From contig NZ_JACCCC010000001.1 of assembly GCF_013408795.1 (NCBI RefSeq), positions 4,774,001 to 4,838,000 of the forward strand: DNA of 64,000 nucleotides, read 5' to 3'. How positions within the stretch are numbered: position 1 is the stretch's first letter; every line of letters starts with the position of its first letter. A model generated the notes under the pieces. That model worked only from the letters and a program-made list of their open reading frames with translations. It was not told where the DNA came from and made no database searches. This DNA is from Spinactinospora alkalitolerans (GTDB taxonomy: Bacteria > Actinomycetota > Actinomycetes > Streptosporangiales > Streptosporangiaceae). Shown one piece after another: positions 23,838-31,214 of the stretch. A program made the position numbers and the translations under genes.

Positions 23838-24719
23838 ATGAACCGTGTTCTCCGCCCTCTGTCCCTGATCACCGTGCTCCTGGCCGTGGCCGGCTGCCAG
23901 GGCGGTGATTCCGAGGGCAGCGATGAGGCCTCCGAGGTCCCGTCCCCGGTGCCGGCCGAGCAGATGGAGGCCGCCGAGCTCCCCGAAGACCCCGGGGAAC
24001 TGGCCGACCTGGTCGCGGACCGGATGGAGACGGCCCAGACCGTGGACGTCGGCATCAGCCTCGAACCCGACGAGGAGGAGGCCGCCCCGGTGGAGAGCAC
24101 CACCATGACCCTGCGGATGCTCGACCCGCCGACCGCCAGGATGGAGGTCGTGGAGTCGGACAAGGAGACCCCGACCACCACCGAGATCATCGTGATCGAC
24201 GGGGTCGTCTACACCCGGCTCGAAGGCCAGGCGATCGTCGACGGCAAGAGCTGGATGCGCCTGTCGCGCGAGGACGTGGCCGAGGCTGAGAGCGAGCTGG
24301 GCCCCTTCGCCGAGATCTTCACGGTCGTCCTGGACGAGACCGACGCCGCGCTGACCGAGGCCACCGGCGATACGGGGCTCGACGTGGTGCGCCTGGGCGA
24401 ACTCACCGAGGACCCCGAGACCGTGGCCGAGGACGGCGCGGAACTCACCCGGTTCACCGGTGAGACCTCCGCCTACGACGTCGCCGACGCGGGCAACGAG
24501 ACCTACCGGGACCTCGTGGACGCCGGCCTCGAAGAGGTGAGCTGGACCCTGACGGTCGGCGACAAGGGCCTGCCGAGCGAGTTCAGCACCGAGATCCTCA
24601 CCCCCGACGGCCGGCCGGCGACGAGCACCGTCAGCTACTCCGACTGGGGCGCCGAGGTCGAGATCGCCGCTCCGCCCGAGGAGGACACCGGCACCCTCCA
24701 GGAGAGCCTGTCGGGCTGA
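23838..24719 (+). CDS. LppX/LprAFG-like lipoprotein
   Basis: 293 aa. ATG 23838; the signal peptide ends 'LLAVAGC'. The mature region contains 'VADRMETAQTVDVGI', 'IIVIDGVVYTRLEG', 'KSWMRLSREDVAE' and 'TWTLTVGDKGLPSEF'-like strands, the pattern of actinobacterial LppX/LprG-type lipid-binding or DUF-type lipoproteins. It is divergent from the 22812 lipoprotein and converges on module B. It may have nothing to do with the pilin modules. Confidence 0.65.
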   Translation: MNRVLRPLSLITVLLAVAGCQGGDSEGSDEASEVPSPVPAEQMEAAELPEDPGELADLVADRMETAQTVDVGISLEPDEEEAAPVESTTMTLRMLDPPTARMEVVESDKETPTTTEIIVIDGVVYTRLEGQAIVDGKSWMRLSREDVAEAESELGPFAEIFTVVLDETDAALTEATGDTGLDVVRLGELTEDPETVAEDGAELTRFTGETSAYDVADAGNETYRDLVDAGLEEVSWTLTVGDKGLPSEFSTEILTPDGRPATSTVSYSDWGAEVEIAAPPEEDTGTLQESLSG

Positions 24720-24727
24720 CCCCCGCC

Positions 24728-24773
24728 GGGCCCGCGGCCGCCCCGGACACCTGCCCGGACCGGCCGCGGGCCC
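24728..24773. terminator. Bidirectional terminator
   Basis: 13-bp GC inverted repeat (24728-24740 with 24761-24773) with a 20-nt loop, between the converging lipoprotein and module B membrane-protein genes. Confidence 0.65.
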
Positions 24774-24808
24774 TGGGCCTGGCGCCCTGCGGAACCGCCC
24801 GCGCAGGG

Positions 24809-25246
24809 TCACCGGCTCCGCCGATCGCGGCGCAGCAGCAGCCACCACGCCGCGCCCATCCCGACCGCCCCGGCGGCCAGGCGTCCCCCAACGACGATCC
24901 CGGGGGTCTCGCCCAGGGCGCCCAGCACCGTCACCGCGATCAGCTGCACGGCCGCCGGGGCCAGGACCACGGCGTCCCGAAGCAGCCGGGACGCCCCCGG
25001 GCGCCCGTAGCCGAACCCGGCCAGCAGCACCATCGCGAAGGAGACCACCAGTTGGGGCAGGGCGATCCAGCCCAGCCGGCCGGCGGTGTCCTGCATCTGG
25101 TCGACGGTCGCCAGGTTCAGCACCAGCAGCGTGCCGGCGAGGACCCCGACGATCCACACGACGAGGGCGATGGCCAGAGCCCTGATGATCTTCACCGCTG
25201 TACCGCCTCTCCCGCGCGCGCCGACCCGGTCACGGTAGCGGCTCAT
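24809..25246 (-). CDS. Module B: small multi-pass membrane protein
   Basis: 145 aa from ATG 25246, which overlaps the stop of the pilin-like gene (ATGA) and has a GAGGAGGAGG run upstream. About four helices: 'IIRALAIALVVWIVGVLAGTL', 'GWIALPQLVVSFAMVLLAGFG', 'AVVLAPAAVQLIAVTVLGAL', 'VVGGRLAAGAVGMGAAWWLLL', ending in an Arg-rich tail. Unlike modules A and C there is no lipoprotein gene between it and the pilin-like gene. No family recognised. Confidence 0.75.
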   Translation of the reverse strand: MSRYRDRVGARGRGGTAVKIIRALAIALVVWIVGVLAGTLLVLNLATVDQMQDTAGRLGWIALPQLVVSFAMVLLAGFGYGRPGASRLLRDAVVLAPAAVQLIAVTVLGALGETPGIVVGGRLAAGAVGMGAAWWLLLRRDRRSR

Positions 25247-26769
25247 CCCTCCTCCTCCGAGATGCAGGGCGGATACTCGACGAACCGCCGCTCCCCGTTG
25301 GACGGGGCGTCCAGGATCTGGGCGTCGGAGGTGTGCTGCTCCTGCATGGCCCAGCCCCCGCTGACGCCGAACTGCAGGCCCAGTTTGAGCTTGGCGGACA
25401 GCTCGACCGCCTCGCCGTCGATGCCGGTGGAGTACTGCCAGGCCCTGCCCTTGTTGTAGAAGTGCCGGTCCCAGGGGGCGGCGTTGAGGCCGGGCAGGCG
25501 GTTGATCTCGCCGCCGGTGCTGTCGTCCATGAACGGATTGGCCATGGAGTTCAGGACGTTGGCCGGCGGGACGAGACCCCGCGACTCGAGCATGGCCTCG
25601 CCGATCTCCTGCTCCTCGGGCGTGTCGAAGTCCATCTGCACCATCTGCACGATCCGCCTGCGCTCCTTCTTCCCGGCCTCGACCCCGCCGCCGTTCTCGT
25701 CGTAGTTCCTGGCGTCCCTGCTGTTGCCCTGCCCCACGCTGACGTCGGCGCCGTAGGAGAACTCGCCCTCGACCGTGGTCATGTAGCGGATGTTGGCCAG
25801 CGACCCGTCCTCGTTGCGCATGATCCGGGTGGCCCCGCTCCAACCGAGCTCGCCTCCGGCGTGGGCGCCCAGGTACGTGGCGCCCAGGTCACCGGTCGCC
25901 GTGTAGGTGTAGGTCTTGGAGACCTGGTCGTTGCCCTCTTCGAGGTACCAGCGGGAGAGGTCCATCTTCTCGCTGATCGAGACACTGCCCTCGGCCCCGA
26001 TGTTGAGGTTGATGCCGCCGGCGTCCTGCCCGGGCTTCTTGTCCGGATCGGTGCTCCATGCGCCCAGCGATCCGGAGAGGTACCTCTCGGTCTCCAGGGT
26101 CGCGGTGCGGATGTGCGGGTCGATCACCTCGGGCCGCTCGTAGAGCCCGAGCAGCTCGGCGAGGGCCTTGCCCATCTCGCCTTCGGGGTTCATCATGCGC
26201 TGCTGCTCTTCGATGATGGCGTTGTTGACCTCATCCTCGAACTCCTCGAACTCCGCCTCGCTGTCGAAGACGAAGGTGCTGCCCGGAGCGATCTTCGCGG
26301 AGAACCCGCCCTCGATGTTGGCGCCGGTCGAGACCCCGTTGTCGTCGCCGAAGTCGTAGCCGACGCCGGTGGCCACCCCCGCCTCGGTCTTGGGGACGAA
26401 GGTGATGATGACGCTGCCGTCGGAGAGGTCCTCCCGCGCATAGCTGTACTCCTGACCCAAGGAGAAGATCCCCAGCTCCAGGCTGTAGCCGTAGGTCTCC
26501 TTGCGGCCGTCCCTGACGCAGTAGTCCGGCGAGTAGTCGATCTCCTCCTCCGGGTCGGCCTGCGTGGACACCCCGTCCTCGCATTCGGCCTCGGTGAGCC
26601 CGCTGTCGGCGAGGGCCCGGCAGACGGCCGAGCGCAGCGAGCCGGCGATGTCGCCCGGGACGGCCAGGACCACGGCCCCCAGGATCGCGGCGACGAGGAG
26701 GATGACGCCCACGTACTCGGTGATGGCACGCCCCTGCTCCGCGGCCGCTCCGCGGCGTGTGCCTACCAT
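25243..26769 (-). CDS. Module B: large pilin-like surface protein
   Basis: 508 aa from ATG 26769. The 13-residue leader ends 'AAAEQG', then R-A-I-T-E-Y (Glu18 at +5, Tyr+6) and helix 'VGVILLVAAILGAVVLAV', a Flp-type prepilin signal. A 'VCRALADSGLTEAEC' Cys pair and acidic linker follow, then the ~420-residue ectodomain: 'YGYSLELGIFSLGQEYSY', 'LSDGSVIITFVPK', 'STFVFDSEAEFEEFEDEV', 'VQMDFDTPEEQEIGEAML' and a final 'LDAPSNGERRFVEYPPC'. These boxes align in order with modules A and C. No catalytic or toxin motif seen. Confidence 0.8.
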   Translation of the reverse strand: MVGTRRGAAAEQGRAITEYVGVILLVAAILGAVVLAVPGDIAGSLRSAVCRALADSGLTEAECEDGVSTQADPEEEIDYSPDYCVRDGRKETYGYSLELGIFSLGQEYSYAREDLSDGSVIITFVPKTEAGVATGVGYDFGDDNGVSTGANIEGGFSAKIAPGSTFVFDSEAEFEEFEDEVNNAIIEEQQRMMNPEGEMGKALAELLGLYERPEVIDPHIRTATLETERYLSGSLGAWSTDPDKKPGQDAGGINLNIGAEGSVSISEKMDLSRWYLEEGNDQVSKTYTYTATGDLGATYLGAHAGGELGWSGATRIMRNEDGSLANIRYMTTVEGEFSYGADVSVGQGNSRDARNYDENGGGVEAGKKERRRIVQMVQMDFDTPEEQEIGEAMLESRGLVPPANVLNSMANPFMDDSTGGEINRLPGLNAAPWDRHFYNKGRAWQYSTGIDGEAVELSAKLKLGLQFGVSGGWAMQEQHTSDAQILDAPSNGERRFVEYPPCISEEEG

Positions 26770-26834
26770 GGCCGCGCCCCCATACGGCGAGGAAAACGGA
26801 GCCTGAATGGGGGATTAACGCAGCACATGAGAGG

Positions 26835-26903
26835 AGGTTAGGGACGCACCGCCGGGCGCGGCAGAGCCCACGGGCTCAATTACGGTCCCAAGCCAGGGCC
26901 CAA
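26835..26903 (-). promoter_or_regulatory. Module B promoter with GGGCCC-type palindrome
   Basis: Reading leftward: half-site TTGGGCCC (26903-26896), then ATTGAGCCCGTGGGCTCTGC (26880-26861, centre 26870.5), then -10-like TAACCT (26840-26835), whose start is 30.5 nt from the palindrome centre, exactly as at flp. The module B ATG is 66 nt further on. Confidence 0.65.
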
Positions 26904-27044
26904 CGGCCCTGCTCATCGAGGGACGCCGGCGACCGCGTTCGCGCGGCGGCCGCGCGCGTGGGCCGCCGCGGGGAGGGCAAGCCGTGCTCCCGGCCCGCGG
27001 TGCTGGTAAGCAGGAGTCAGCCGGAAAGAACGAAAGTGGCCCCC

Positions 27045-27440
27045 ATGGACTTCGACCCCGTGCTCCTCTTCCCCCTGTTCCCACTGGCCGTCGGCGCCCT
27101 GTTCCTCGGAGTGGGGATCCGGATCGCCGTCGGCGAGTACCGGTTCCTGCGGCGGGCGCACCGGACCACCGGGACCTCGGTGCCGACAGGGAACGGCACC
27201 CTGGTGCGCTTCCGCACCCGCGAGGGCGAGGAGGTCACCGCCTCCAGCCGGGTCGCCCGGCGGTTCGGGGCGACGCCCCCGGGCAGAACGCTGACGGTGC
27301 TCTACGCCCCGGAGGACCCGCGGGAGATCAGACTGCACGGGCTCACCGGCACCTTCCTCCTGCCGGGCCTGGTCTTCTGCTGCCTCGGGGCCCTCGCGGC
27401 CGCCGCCGGGGCCGTGCTCGCCGTGCTCCTGTACGGGTGA
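27045..27440 (+). CDS. DUF3592-like membrane protein
   Basis: 131 aa from ATG 27045 (GTG 27036 is a possible earlier start). A helix at each end ('LLFPLFPLAVGALFLGVGI' and 'FLLPGLVFCCLGALAAAAGAVLAVLL') enclose a small soluble domain with 'GTLVRFRTREGEEVTA' and 'LTVLYAPEDPREIRL', the DUF3592 layout. Its neighbour at 27496-27936, converging from the right, is a paralogue. Role unknown. Confidence 0.75.
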   Translation: MDFDPVLLFPLFPLAVGALFLGVGIRIAVGEYRFLRRAHRTTGTSVPTGNGTLVRFRTREGEEVTASSRVARRFGATPPGRTLTVLYAPEDPREIRLHGLTGTFLLPGLVFCCLGALAAAAGAVLAVLLYG

Positions 27441-27495
27441 TCTCCCGGCTTGCTTCAGCCGCTCACACCGATGGCGCGGTCGCGATATCCGCGGT

Positions 27496-27936
27496 TCATT
27501 CCCACACCGGCCCCGCCGTCAGCAGCAAGAAGAAGAGGTATGCCGAGACGGTGACGAACACCAGGCCGATGAGGAGGAAGAGCGCGCATCCGCCGACGTT
27601 GGAGAGCCGGTAGAGAGGATTGAGGATCCGGGCTCGTTCCGGATTCTCCGGGTCGTAGACGACGCGTACCGGTGCGTCCTTGCGGAAGATCGCCACGGCC
27701 AGTGCCATGTCGTGCGCCGTGACGACCTCCTCGCCGGAGGACGTGGTGAAGCGGAACCGAGGCGTCGCACCGCCCCGGGCCACGTGCCGCTTTCCGATCA
27801 CGGTCCCCTCCGCACGGACCCCGCGGGCGCGGAGCCGCAGCAGAGTGGAGAGCTCGCGGACCGCCAACCACAGCGAGAGCAGCCCAAACGCCATCAGCCC
27901 GAGTGCGAGCAGCAGTACGAGCAGAGTCGCGTTCAT
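27496..27936 (-). CDS. DUF3592-like membrane protein
   Basis: 146 aa from ATG 27936. N-terminal helix 'LLVLLLALGLMAFGLLSLWLAV', central soluble part with 'GTVIGKRHVARGG', 'RFRFTTSSGEEVVTAHD' and 'VRVVYDPENPERARIL', and C-terminal helices 'VGGCALFLLIGLVFVTVSAYLFFLLL'. Same family and convergent with 27045-27440, so the pair probably arose by inverted duplication, now well diverged. Confidence 0.8.
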   Translation of the reverse strand: MNATLLVLLLALGLMAFGLLSLWLAVRELSTLLRLRARGVRAEGTVIGKRHVARGGATPRFRFTTSSGEEVVTAHDMALAVAIFRKDAPVRVVYDPENPERARILNPLYRLSNVGGCALFLLIGLVFVTVSAYLFFLLLTAGPVWE

Positions 27937-28028
27937 GAGGCCCTCCGGATCGCGGGATCACCGGGACCCTACCGCCCGGGATCGATGTCCGTCTGCCCGA
28001 GTCGACGGGCCTCCCGGCTCACTGGTGT

Positions 28029-28151
28029 CTGACGATCGCGTTCGATCGCGTTCGCACAGGGGGGGCGGCTGTCGCAGTGCGCGCAGCACCGGCGGCACAG
28101 CGGGTCCGAGCCCTGAGAATCCCACCCCGCCCCGCGAACGCGACGGTCAAC
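28029..28151 (-). repeat. ~105-120-bp non-coding repeat, copy 2
   Basis: Minus-strand copy of the element also at 12333-12454 and 32445-32548. It starts GTTGACCG, then CGCGGGGCGGGGTGGGA, CGCTGTGCCGCCGG, GCGCACTGCGACAGCC, a C-run and TGTGCGAACGCGATCG. Similarity to copy 1 continues past the core to a shared TCTGAC near 28029. Confidence 0.75.
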
Positions 28152-28197
28152 GCTCGATCGGTCCCGGCCTCGGCCCCATGCCCTCGGTCCGCACGGC

Positions 28198-28266
28198 TTG
28201 GGCCCCGGATGGAATCCGGATTGAGCCTGCGGGCCCTATCCGCCCGGGTCCGGTCTCACGTAACTT
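28198..28266 (+). promoter_or_regulatory. Module C promoter with GGGCCC-type palindrome
   Basis: Half-site TTGGGCCC (28198-28205), palindrome ATTGAGCCTGCGGGCCCTAT (28220-28239, centre 28229.5) and -10-like TAACTT (28261-28266), 31.5 nt from the centre. The module C GTG is 52 nt past the -10 start. It differs from the flp palindrome at only two of 20 positions. The remaining part of the 376-bp gap 27937-28312 is the repeat copy. Confidence 0.7.
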
Positions 28267-28312
28267 CGGCGGACTCGAAGATCTCTGCAGCCGCGGCGAA
28301 CGGAGTCGACCG

Positions 28313-29785
28313 GTGCCCAACCGCCATCGCGCCGACACCGACCGGGGATCAGCGGCCGTCGAATGGTCGGCGCTGCTTCTCCTCCTGGCCGCGATCGCGG
28401 CCGTCGTCGTCCTCTCGGTCCCTTCGCCCATCGGCCAGGCGGTCGATTCCGCCATCTGCCAGGTGCTCGGCGACCATTGCGAAGGCTCGTCAGCGGACCC
28501 CGAGTCGACGCCGGAAGGACACGAAGACGGACCGGGGATGCGGGAGGCCGATTATCTGCCGCCATTGTGCGAGGTCAACTCCGACAGCGAGAGTTCGAGC
28601 TTCACCGTGAAGATCGGGATCTACGGAGGAGCGGAGACGCAGTTCCAGCGTCAGGAAATGGCGGACGGATCGGTGTGGATCACGGTCCAACCGTCCAATC
28701 GCGCCGTCGGTGCCGAGGTCGGGACTCCGGGCGCGAAGATCAAGGGCGGCGAGACCGCCGACTTGGGCGCAAGCGCCGAAGTCGGCGGAGAAGGGCAATG
28801 GGGCGAGGGAATGATCTGGACCTTCGGCCCTGACGAGCGGGACGAGGCCGACGCGCTGGAGCGCCGGATCGTGGAGGAGGGCCAGATCTCCCAGAACCCC
28901 GTCGTCGCCTGGTGGGACTCGCTGTGGTCGGACGAGGAGGACTCGGGGCTGCCGCCTCCCGACATGCTCCTCGACCACGAGGGCGGAGAGGGCTCCCTCA
29001 CCGGGCAGGCGGGAGTCGGCCTGAAGATCCCCGGCACCGGAGACGAGCGGGGGGAACGGCAGCTCGACATCGGCCAGGGAGCGGACGGGGCGATCGAGGG
29101 CGCGGGCGGCGTCATCACCCGCACCGACAACCGCGGTCCCGAGACCCTGATCTCGGACACGTACTACGCCAATGGGAGCATCTCCGGCAACGGGGAGTAC
29201 TTCCTCGGCGTCGGGGCGGGCGGCGCAGTGGCATGGCAGGCCCAGATCCGCCAGACCCGCGACGAAGAAGGCGAACTCCAGAGCATCCTGCTGCGCGCCG
29301 ATTTCGACAACGAGGTCAATTTCCGCGGCCGGCTCCCGTTCGGGGTCGGACCGCACAGGCCCAACACCAGCGGCCAGACCGAGCTCGCCGCCGGGCGGAC
29401 GACCACCCTGATCCAGGTCGAGCTGGACACGCCGGAGCAGCGGGAGATCGGCGAGCGGTTCCTGCGGGACAACGCCGGAGTCGTGGGAACCGCGAACTAC
29501 TTCCTGGAGACCATGCAAGGGGACGACGGCTCCGTCACGGAGGATCCCGGCCCGGGCGGTGACCCATGGGAGAGGCTCATGTACGAACGAGGACAGGTGT
29601 GGACCACGTCCCATGACCGGGAGTACACCGATTCCGAGATCGGCGCCGAGGTGAAGCCGTTCATTCCGATCGGTGGAGGCTACGCGACCTCGGAGGAGAC
29701 CCGCCGGACGGAGGAGGCCGAATACCTGGGCGCCCCGCAGGACGGCCGCCGGACCTTCCAGCCCTACGACGCATGCGAGCAGTGA
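28313..29785 (+). CDS. Module C: large pilin-like surface protein
   Basis: 490 aa from GTG 28313, with CGGAG 8 nt upstream. The 12-residue leader ends 'DTDRG', then S-A-A-V-E-W (Glu17 at +5) and helix 'SALLLLLAAIAAVVVLSV', a Flp-type prepilin signal with Trp at +6 instead of Tyr. A Cys pair ('CQVLGDHC') and acidic linker follow, then a ~410-residue ectodomain sharing with A and B 'MADGSVWITVQPS', 'WTFGPDERDEADALE', 'VELDTPEQREIGERFL' and 'YLGAPQDGRRTFQPYDAC'. Many Gly-rich alternating strands suggest a beta-rich fold. No toxin motif. Confidence 0.8.
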   Translation: MPNRHRADTDRGSAAVEWSALLLLLAAIAAVVVLSVPSPIGQAVDSAICQVLGDHCEGSSADPESTPEGHEDGPGMREADYLPPLCEVNSDSESSSFTVKIGIYGGAETQFQRQEMADGSVWITVQPSNRAVGAEVGTPGAKIKGGETADLGASAEVGGEGQWGEGMIWTFGPDERDEADALERRIVEEGQISQNPVVAWWDSLWSDEEDSGLPPPDMLLDHEGGEGSLTGQAGVGLKIPGTGDERGERQLDIGQGADGAIEGAGGVITRTDNRGPETLISDTYYANGSISGNGEYFLGVGAGGAVAWQAQIRQTRDEEGELQSILLRADFDNEVNFRGRLPFGVGPHRPNTSGQTELAAGRTTTLIQVELDTPEQREIGERFLRDNAGVVGTANYFLETMQGDDGSVTEDPGPGGDPWERLMYERGQVWTTSHDREYTDSEIGAEVKPFIPIGGGYATSEETRRTEEAEYLGAPQDGRRTFQPYDACEQ

Positions 29786-29826
29786 CTCCGCCCCTTGCCC
29801 GCTTCCCGGGGACCATCGAGGTGAAG

Positions 29827-30360
29827 ATGACACGAGGACCACGACCGAAGGCGCTCGGCCCGCCCGCGATCGCGACGATGCTGGCCGTCGGCGCCTGCGC
29901 CTGCGCCCCCGCGGCCCCTCTCCCCGACGGTTTCACCGAGACCGAGACCGACCACGTCGTCGTGGCGCACCCCCGGGATTGGCGCACCACCGATCCCGGG
30001 GGAGAAGCCGTCCTGACGATCGTCGACGCCGAGGAGCCGATCGCGCAGATCGACGTACTGGAGAACGTCGTCCACGCGCCCATTCCCGAACACGCGCTCG
30101 CCGTGACCCAGTCCGGCAGGCAGAGCCTCTGGCGGGACTACGAGCAGGAGCGCTCGGAGATCTCCGCTTCCGGGGCCGAGCACGCCTATCAGGTGGATTT
30201 CGGCTACACCGCGGAGGACGGTGACCGCGTGAAGGGCATCGACGTCATCATGATCGACGGCTCGGACATGGCGCACCAGGTCAAAGTGACGTGGTTGCAG
30301 GATGAACTGGACCCCGACATCCCGGACTCCATCGCCGATACGGTGGGGGCGACCGACTGA
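29827..30360 (+). CDS. Module C: lipoprotein
   Basis: 177 aa from ATG 29827 (ATG 29773 or GTG 29821 possible). The signal peptide ends in 'LAVGAC' followed by two more Cys-containing dipeptides. The mature domain has 'VVVAHPRDWRT', 'AVLTIVDAEEPIAQIDVLEN', 'YQVDFGYTAED' and a closing 'PDSIADTVGA', resembling the module A lipoprotein in order of elements. It follows the pilin-like gene by 41 bp. Confidence 0.78.
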   Translation: MTRGPRPKALGPPAIATMLAVGACACAPAAPLPDGFTETETDHVVVAHPRDWRTTDPGGEAVLTIVDAEEPIAQIDVLENVVHAPIPEHALAVTQSGRQSLWRDYEQERSEISASGAEHAYQVDFGYTAEDGDRVKGIDVIMIDGSDMAHQVKVTWLQDELDPDIPDSIADTVGATD

Positions 30361-30377
30361 ATGCGTGAGGCGATCCC

Positions 30378-30770
30378 ATGAAGAGCTTGCTGTCGGCCAT
30401 CGCCGTGACCGTCGGGGTGGTCGTCCTCGGATACGGCATCAGCGGGCTCGGGACCGTCACCCTCATCCGCCATGGCGGTGACTTCGTCCTCCACGAGGAC
30501 TTCCCGTTCTGGATCGACGTCGTCACGTTCGCGCTGGCCGGGCTGTTCAGCCTGCTGGCAGCGGGTCTTGCCGCCCGGCTGATGCTCCGGGGCGGGTGGC
30601 GCCGCCGCGCCGCGGTCATCGTTCCCGTGGCGGCCACCACCGCCGTGAACGTCGTGCTGAACCTTCCGTTCCTGGTCGACTACGACGAGCCGGTGATCTC
30701 TCTCCGCCTGCTCGGAATCAGCCTGGTGGCCGCGGTCGTCGGCGCGGTCGTCGGCGCGAGACCGCGCTGA
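30378..30770 (+). CDS. Module C: small multi-pass membrane protein
   Basis: 130 aa from ATG 30378. Four helices ('LLSAIAVTVGVVVLGYGIS', 'WIDVVTFALAGLFSLLAAGLA', 'AVIVPVAATTAVNVVLNLPF', 'LLGISLVAAVVGAVVG') with a short acidic loop after the first. Size, helix count and gene order match the module A and B membrane proteins. No family recognised. Confidence 0.75.
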   Translation: MKSLLSAIAVTVGVVVLGYGISGLGTVTLIRHGGDFVLHEDFPFWIDVVTFALAGLFSLLAAGLAARLMLRGGWRRRAAVIVPVAATTAVNVVLNLPFLVDYDEPVISLRLLGISLVAAVVGAVVGARPR

Positions 30771-31045
30771 CGGACCCGGCGCGTCCACCGGTGGCGGCCG
30801 GCGGCCCCGGCCGGCGGCCGTGGGAGGCGCCTGATCCCGGGCTCCGCCCGTCCTCCGCTGCGCAGACGACGGCGACGACGGTAAGCGGACAAAACCACCC
30901 GAGGCCCCCGAATTCCGACAGCAGTGGTTCTGTTGACAGCGTCGTTTCCCGGGTGGCTCCGCCCGTGGGAGCGGAACCCGCATCGAAGGCGAGTTCGAAG
31001 GCGGGTCCGTCAACTCCAGACTTTAAGGCCTGCATTTCGGGCGCA

Positions 31046-31099
31046 ATAGGGCCCGTGGGCCCAATGCGGTGGTCGCCGCATTGGGTCTCAGGGTTCAAT
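31046..31099. promoter_or_regulatory. Two GGGCCC-type palindromes upstream of the ParA-like gene
   Basis: ATAGGGCCCGTGGGCCCAAT (31046-31065) is the flp palindrome in the opposite orientation with one change. A weaker copy, ATTGGGTCTCAGGGTTCAAT, lies at 31080-31099, with starts 34 bp apart. A -10-like TAAGAT is at 31147-31152, farther away than at flp, B and C, so the arrangement differs. The 444-bp gap 30771-31214 otherwise shows only GC-rich palindromic DNA after the module C stop. Confidence 0.6.
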
Positions 31100-31214
31100 T
31101 TCCGGCGCAGAACCGAATCGTTACGTGCAAGTCCGGTCCCGCTGCGTAAGATTTCCGGCGGTGGCCGCACGCCCCGATGCCCTGAAGCCCGCAGCGTTAG
31201 GAAGCCTCAGAACG

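Noticed and set aside
22812-25157. 781-codon leftward ORF
   Set aside because: Only the end from ATG 23630 is the lipoprotein; the remainder is antisense shadow of the LppX-like gene and module B.
14738-30770. Modules A, B and C as toxins
   Set aside because: No HINT, no variable tip with overlapping immunity gene, and the C-terminal box is conserved among the three, unlike toxin tips.
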